A DNA stretch of 64,000 nt, from positions 42,516 to 106,515 of the forward strand of contig JAEWMJ010000013.1 of the NCBI GenBank assembly GCA_023393165.1. Direction: 5' to 3'. The notes below the pieces were generated by a model. It did no database searches and was not told the DNA's origin. It saw only the letters and a program-made list of their open reading frames with translations. Shown piece by piece: positions 60,986 to 64,000 of the stretch. How positions within the stretch are numbered: position 1 is the first letter of the stretch; each line of letters opens with the position of its first letter. Both the position numbers and the translations under genes were made by a program. Source of the stretch: Bacillota bacterium (GTDB lineage Bacteria; Bacillota; Clostridia; Christensenellales; Christensenellaceae).

Positions 60986-61661
60986 TGTCCTTTACCCTCC
61001 TGTAATGAGAAATGTATTGCTTTAAGAATTTTCCTTCTTCATCGGGCGGCGATTCACCAAACATAGTCGTCTGTTTTTTGCCTTCGTTTTTTTTTACAGA
61101 GTTGTCGTCCTTATTCAGCAGTTCGTCAAAAGTGTAGTCCTTACGCTGCATTCTTGCATCGTTAAACGGAAATGTCCACTCCGAAAAGACAATCGGTTCA
61201 TTTGTATCAATACCTTTTTCATCTACGCAGCGAAGGCTCAACGCATTACCGCAGACTATATTTCGGTTAAGAATGAATTTTGCTGCTTCACGGGTATCGT
61301 CATTACACTCTTTTTTACAAACTACTTTATATTCCTTATCCCAGATTTCAAACATACGCTCCCGGCAGGCAATCACATTATCGAGAAGGATATCGACACC
61401 ATAGATACTGCTTACTGCAAGTAGAGAGTTACGCTCATAATCGTATGCGCTTTTTTTATATTTCTTTTTGACGAAAGCGAGTTTACGTGATAGCACTTCT
61501 GCGAGAAAATTTCCATCGCCGCAGGCGGGTTCCAAAAATCGGGAATCAATCCGTTCAGTCTCCTGCTTGACGAGATCACACATTGCCTTGACCTCGCGCT
61601 CGGCGGTAAACACCTCGCCATGCTCAGCAACACGCTGCTTGGATTTTACTTGATTTGTCAT
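60978..61661 (-). CDS. Methyltransferase-like accessory protein of the restriction-modification operon
   Basis: 227-aa protein with a clear SAM-binding motif I (FLEPACGDGNFLAEV, near 43) and VDILLDNVIACRERM, but no NPPY catalytic motif; after ERNIVCGNALSL-type motif III it ends in a charged tail (FDELLNKDDNSVKKNEGKK). It looks like the front half of an Eco57I-type methyltransferase, kept as a separate gene. It may bind SAM or fold onto the full enzyme. It overlaps the XRE stop (ATGA) and the next gene, so it is a normal operon member and not debris. Confidence 0.75.
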   Translation of the reverse strand: MTNQVKSKQRVAEHGEVFTAEREVKAMCDLVKQETERIDSRFLEPACGDGNFLAEVLSRKLAFVKKKYKKSAYDYERNSLLAVSSIYGVDILLDNVIACRERMFEIWDKEYKVVCKKECNDDTREAAKFILNRNIVCGNALSLRCVDEKGIDTNEPIVFSEWTFPFNDARMQRKDYTFDELLNKDDNSVKKNEGKKQTTMFGESPPDEEGKFLKQYISHYRRVKDNG

Positions 61662-61879
61662 GATTTTATCTGCTCCTCGTCCGGAACAAATTCTAAAATA
61701 TCATTAGGTGTACAACACATTGCCACACAAATGCTCTCTACCTTATCCAAGGCTATATACTGGCCTGTTTTAATTTTTGTTATTATGTTTGCTGATATTT
61801 TTGCTCTACGCGTAAGTTCAGCATTAGATATATCTTTTTCAATCATTAAGTGTTGTAATTTTTTATAGCTTACAGCCAT
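61658..61879 (-). CDS. XRE-family regulator of the restriction-modification operon
   Basis: 73-aa Cro/C1-type protein, essentially only a helix-turn-helix (LMIEKDISNAELTRRAKISANIITKIKTGQ, key part AELTRRAKISANIITK). It is the first gene of the operon, preceded by GGGGGT and a sigma-A promoter, in the usual place of a controller (C) protein that delays restriction until methylation is done. Confidence 0.88.
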   Translation of the reverse strand: MAVSYKKLQHLMIEKDISNAELTRRAKISANIITKIKTGQYIALDKVESICVAMCCTPNDILEFVPDEEQIKS

Positions 61880-61911
61880 AAATTCTACCCCCAATAAAAG
61901 AGACTGAACAA

Positions 61912-61940
61912 ATAATATCATGTATCTGTGAAAATATCAA
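61912..61940 (-). promoter_or_regulatory. Promoter of the restriction-modification operon
   Basis: On the minus strand TTGATA (61940-61935), 17-base spacer, TATTAT (61917-61912), 32 bases before the XRE start codon. Confidence 0.7.
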
Positions 61941-62021
61941 TAATTATAGGAGTGCCACGATAAAAATAATCAGTATTTTAAAACCTCGTTACCACACCCA
62001 CACTGAGCAAGGTAGCGATGT

Positions 62022-62345
62022 CTATTCTTTATTTTTTGCTTCAGCAGCTTTTTTACGAGCATAGCTTGCTCGTTTATTTTTACGATTACGCTCTGCTTGG
62101 CAGTTTTGATTATCACAGTAAAGCTGTCTGCTTGAATGTCCTAAATACTCCTGCCTCGAAAGCATATGAAGTCCAGGCTCAAAAGATATCTTAATAAAGG
62201 ATCGTTTTGATAATCATGAAGATCGTCATCAATATCAGATATATCAATAATCGGAGATTCATTTTCTTCTTGTCTGGCAATTTCTCTTTGATGTCTTTCT
62301 GCCGCCATAGCATGAATTGTTCTTAAAATATCAATGCTGCTTAAT
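62022..62345 (-). pseudogene. Broken gene between the restriction-modification operon and dinB
   Basis: Minus-strand translation gives SIDILRTIHAMAAERHQREI, PIIDISDIDDDLHDY, LLRYLLSLDF and, after a frameshift near 62165, SRQEYLGHSSRQLYCDNQN and a Lys/Arg/Ala-rich tail ending at 62022. The Cys pair and basic tail suggest a small zinc-binding protein of mobile elements. The family is not certain. The rest of 61941-62490 holds nothing else I can name. Confidence 0.45.
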
Positions 62346-62491
62346 CACTGTTTTATCCTCCTAAAATCAATTTGGTATTTGTGTTAATAATTGTAATTTA
62401 AATTTATACTATATCTTTTTTTTAACTAAACCGCAAAGATTCATAAAGCTTTGCTTCGTCTCATCGATGCTACGCCACTATATTTTATATG

Positions 62492-62519
62492 TTGCATTTT
62501 TGGGATTTTAGAATATAAT
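62492..62519 (+). promoter_or_regulatory. Promoter of the Y-family polymerase gene
   Basis: TTGCAT (62492-62497), 16-base spacer, TATAAT (62514-62519). Transcription near 62526 excludes an upstream start and supports the TTG at 62553. No LexA-like box was recognised. Confidence 0.65.
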
Positions 62520-62552
62520 AAGTATACCACATTTCGAAAGGATATTATTGTT

Positions 62553-63827
62553 TTGCACGAAAGGGTTATTTTACATTCAGATCTCAATGCTTTTTACGCA
62601 AGCGTGGAGTGTCTTTATAAACCAGAGTTGCGCGATAAACCCGTTGCAGTTTGCGGTGATCCGGAGCTACGTCATGGTATCGTTTTAACAAAAAATGACT
62701 TGGCGAAAAAAACAGGAATCAAAACCGGAGAAGCAATTTGGCAAGCCAGACTGAAATGCCCTGACTTGGTGGTGTTGCCCCCTAATTATTCTTTGTACTT
62801 AAAGTTTGGCCGCATGGCACGTAGTATTTATGCGGATTATGCAAGTCAGATTCAACCTTTTGGATTAGACGAAGCATGGCTCGATGTTACCGGTAGTCAA
62901 ACCATGTATGGTGATGGGAAATCAATTGCTGATCGAATACGTTCACGCATCAAAACTGAACTTGGTATAACTGCATCTGTTGGGGTCAGCTATAATAAAA
63001 TATTTGCAAAACTCGGCTCGGACTTTAAAAAGCCAGATGCAACCACAGTTATTTCCATGTCAAACTATAAAGAAAAAGTTTGGCCCTTACCAGTACAAGA
63101 GTTACTATATGTGGGCCGTGCAACAACACGCAAGCTTAACCGCAAAAATATTCTAACCATAGGTGATCTCGCCCGAACAGATATAAATTGTCTGGTTTCC
63201 GCACTAGGTAAATGGGGCGCTGTGCTTCATGACTTTGCAAACGGTCTTGATTTCTCTCCTGTCTCAAGTTATGGAGAAGAATCAATTATTAAGAGCATAG
63301 GTAACAGCACAACCACTCCGCGTGATCTAGAAAACAACGATGATGTAAGGCTAATTATTTATGTGTTAGCTGATAGTGTAGCTACAAGGCTTCGTGAACA
63401 TGGCTTCCGTTGTCGCGGCGTCCAAGTATCCATCCGTGACAATGAACTTTTTTCATTTGAGAGACAAGGCCCTTTCAATACACCGACTTATATATCCACG
63501 GAAATTGCATCAAAGGCTATGGAGATATTTTTACAAAATTACAATTGGGCCGGCCCAATCCGTAGCCTAGGTGTAAGAGCTATTAACCTTATATCAACAA
63601 ACAACGCCGTACAGCTTGACTTATTCGACAATCCCGAACATCGGCAAAGGCATGAACAACTTGAGTCTGCGATTGATGAGATTAGGCGGCGTTTCGGTCA
63701 TTATTCTATACAGCGCGCTGTACTACTTGAGGACCACCGGCATAATATAAATCCAAAAGATGAGCATGTTATTCATCCTGTAGGTTTATTCAATGGACCT
63801 CTACCAGATAGGAGGTACGACACATGA
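62553..63827 (+). CDS. dinB: Y-family DNA polymerase IV (mobile-element type)
   Basis: 424-aa translesion polymerase. Palm motifs: HSDLNAFYASVE (first metal site), FGLDEAWLDVT (second; the usual SIDE reads GLDE), and SVGVSYNKIFAKLGSDFKKP; then a helix-hairpin-helix (LYVGRATTRKLNRKNI) and a little-finger domain. The start is TTG at 62553 with AAAGGA upstream; the open frame to 62451 starts before the promoter. Such polymerases are common in Clostridia mobile elements and support mutagenic repair. Confidence 0.92.
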   Translation: MHERVILHSDLNAFYASVECLYKPELRDKPVAVCGDPELRHGIVLTKNDLAKKTGIKTGEAIWQARLKCPDLVVLPPNYSLYLKFGRMARSIYADYASQIQPFGLDEAWLDVTGSQTMYGDGKSIADRIRSRIKTELGITASVGVSYNKIFAKLGSDFKKPDATTVISMSNYKEKVWPLPVQELLYVGRATTRKLNRKNILTIGDLARTDINCLVSALGKWGAVLHDFANGLDFSPVSSYGEESIIKSIGNSTTTPRDLENNDDVRLIIYVLADSVATRLREHGFRCRGVQVSIRDNELFSFERQGPFNTPTYISTEIASKAMEIFLQNYNWAGPIRSLGVRAINLISTNNAVQLDLFDNPEHRQRHEQLESAIDEIRRRFGHYSIQRAVLLEDHRHNINPKDEHVIHPVGLFNGPLPDRRYDT

Positions 63828-63847
63828 TTCAACCAAAATTTTCTTGA
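63824..63847 (+). pseudogene. Next gene of the dinB operon, cut after seven codons
   Basis: GGAGG and an ATG overlapping the dinB stop (ATGA) open a reading frame MIQPKFS that stops at 63847, where insertion-sequence DNA begins. The start signals are those of a normal operon gene, so the rest has probably been displaced by the element. Confidence 0.45.
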
Positions 63848-64000
63848 AATAAAAAGAGCCGCCAGCTTTAATGTGATATGCTCCCCCTATGGGAGACAGT
63901 GAAATAAAAAATCACTGTTTACTATAGGGGGAATAATTATGTTAAGAGGGCCGAAGCTCGGAGCGGATGAAAAAGCGGCCATTGTAAAACGGTATCTTGA
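63848..64000 (+). mobile_element. Left end of an insertion sequence running off the window
   Basis: Begins after the truncated ORF. It has TGATATGCTCCCCCTATGGG (63871-63890), a perfect hairpin ACAGTGA-N9-TCACTGT, and GGGGGA before the transposase start. The style is that of an IS3-type left end in Clostridia; the family is not certain and the other end lies outside the window. Confidence 0.6.
63939..64000 (+). CDS. Transposase, N-terminal part (runs off the window)
   Basis: Partial frame starting MLRGPKLGADEKAAIVKRYL, a beginning helix-turn-helix as in transposase DNA-binding domains. ATG 63939 has AGGGGGA 6 bases upstream. Only 20 full codons are visible. Confidence 0.55.
   Translation, partial: MLRGPKLGADEKAAIVKRYL

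Noticed and set aside
1..64000. CRISPR array or cas genes
   Set aside because: No regularly spaced short repeats or Cas-like proteins were seen; the repeats found are att copies, hairpins and operator-like sites.

Overview
The window comes from an anaerobic, low-to-mid GC Bacillota, most likely a member of Clostridia. This rests on gene types, not on an identified species: a 4Fe-4S old-yellow-enzyme reductase, the DUF3810 and FlxA-like families, TTG/GTG starts behind strong GGAGG sites, TTGACA/TATAAT promoters, and Clostridia-type ABC, two-component and ECF-sigma clusters.

Positions 1-39,500 look like ordinary chromosome. They hold an enoate-reductase-like flavoenzyme, a DUF3810 protein and upp. 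A long leftward cluster (about 4,050-14,280) follows, with an OmpR-type two-component system, a lipoprotein, an ABC-2 exporter, a second MacB-like ATPase/exported protein/permease set and a cell-wall amidase. Next come wecE with a glycosyltransferase, a NagD-like phosphatase, an AgrC/AgrA-like two-component pair with a FlxA-like protein, a degenerate-looking RelA/SpoT protein and an OFA-family MFS transporter. An ECF sigma/anti-sigma/ABC operon follows whose permease carries a frameshift. The rest is an orphan E1 alpha/beta ketoacid dehydrogenase pair, cysS, a Gfo/Idh oxidoreductase, an XRE regulator, a TrpXYZ-like ABC uptake operon and a DeoR-sorE pair.

Two serine tRNAs (UGA, GCU) at 39,855-40,070 mark the border to accessory DNA. 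The 3' end of tRNA-Ser(GCU), its terminator and about 40 bases beyond are repeated near 49,124-49,876. This defines a relic island of about 9 kb without an integrase, whose right attachment site has been split by an IS200-type element. Its cargo is cell-wall and membrane related (M14 peptidase, cardiolipin synthase, amidase, two DUF2935 proteins), mixed with IS3 debris and broken genes.

Positions 49,877-63,850 form a defence island. It contains a nuclease-lamin-tail lipoprotein and a CBASS operon: CD-NTase, an E2-like protein with a SEC-C zinc motif, and an HNH-SAVED effector. That operon is preceded by a 22-codon ORF and a DUF2188 gene. Upstream lies an unusual pair, a GHKL ATPase and a STAS-like (DUF4325)/winged-helix protein. 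Then come an atypical restriction-modification cassette (GIY-YIG/helicase, an NPPY methyltransferase, a methyltransferase-like half protein, an XRE regulator) and a mobile-element type Y-family polymerase cut off by an insertion sequence at the right edge.

The most interesting unit is 51,309-56,287. The inverted repeat TTCAC-N9-GTGAA lies just after the promoter of the DUF4325/winged-helix gene and again upstream of the DUF2188-CBASS genes. This suggests that the ATPase/DUF4325 pair may control the CBASS operon.
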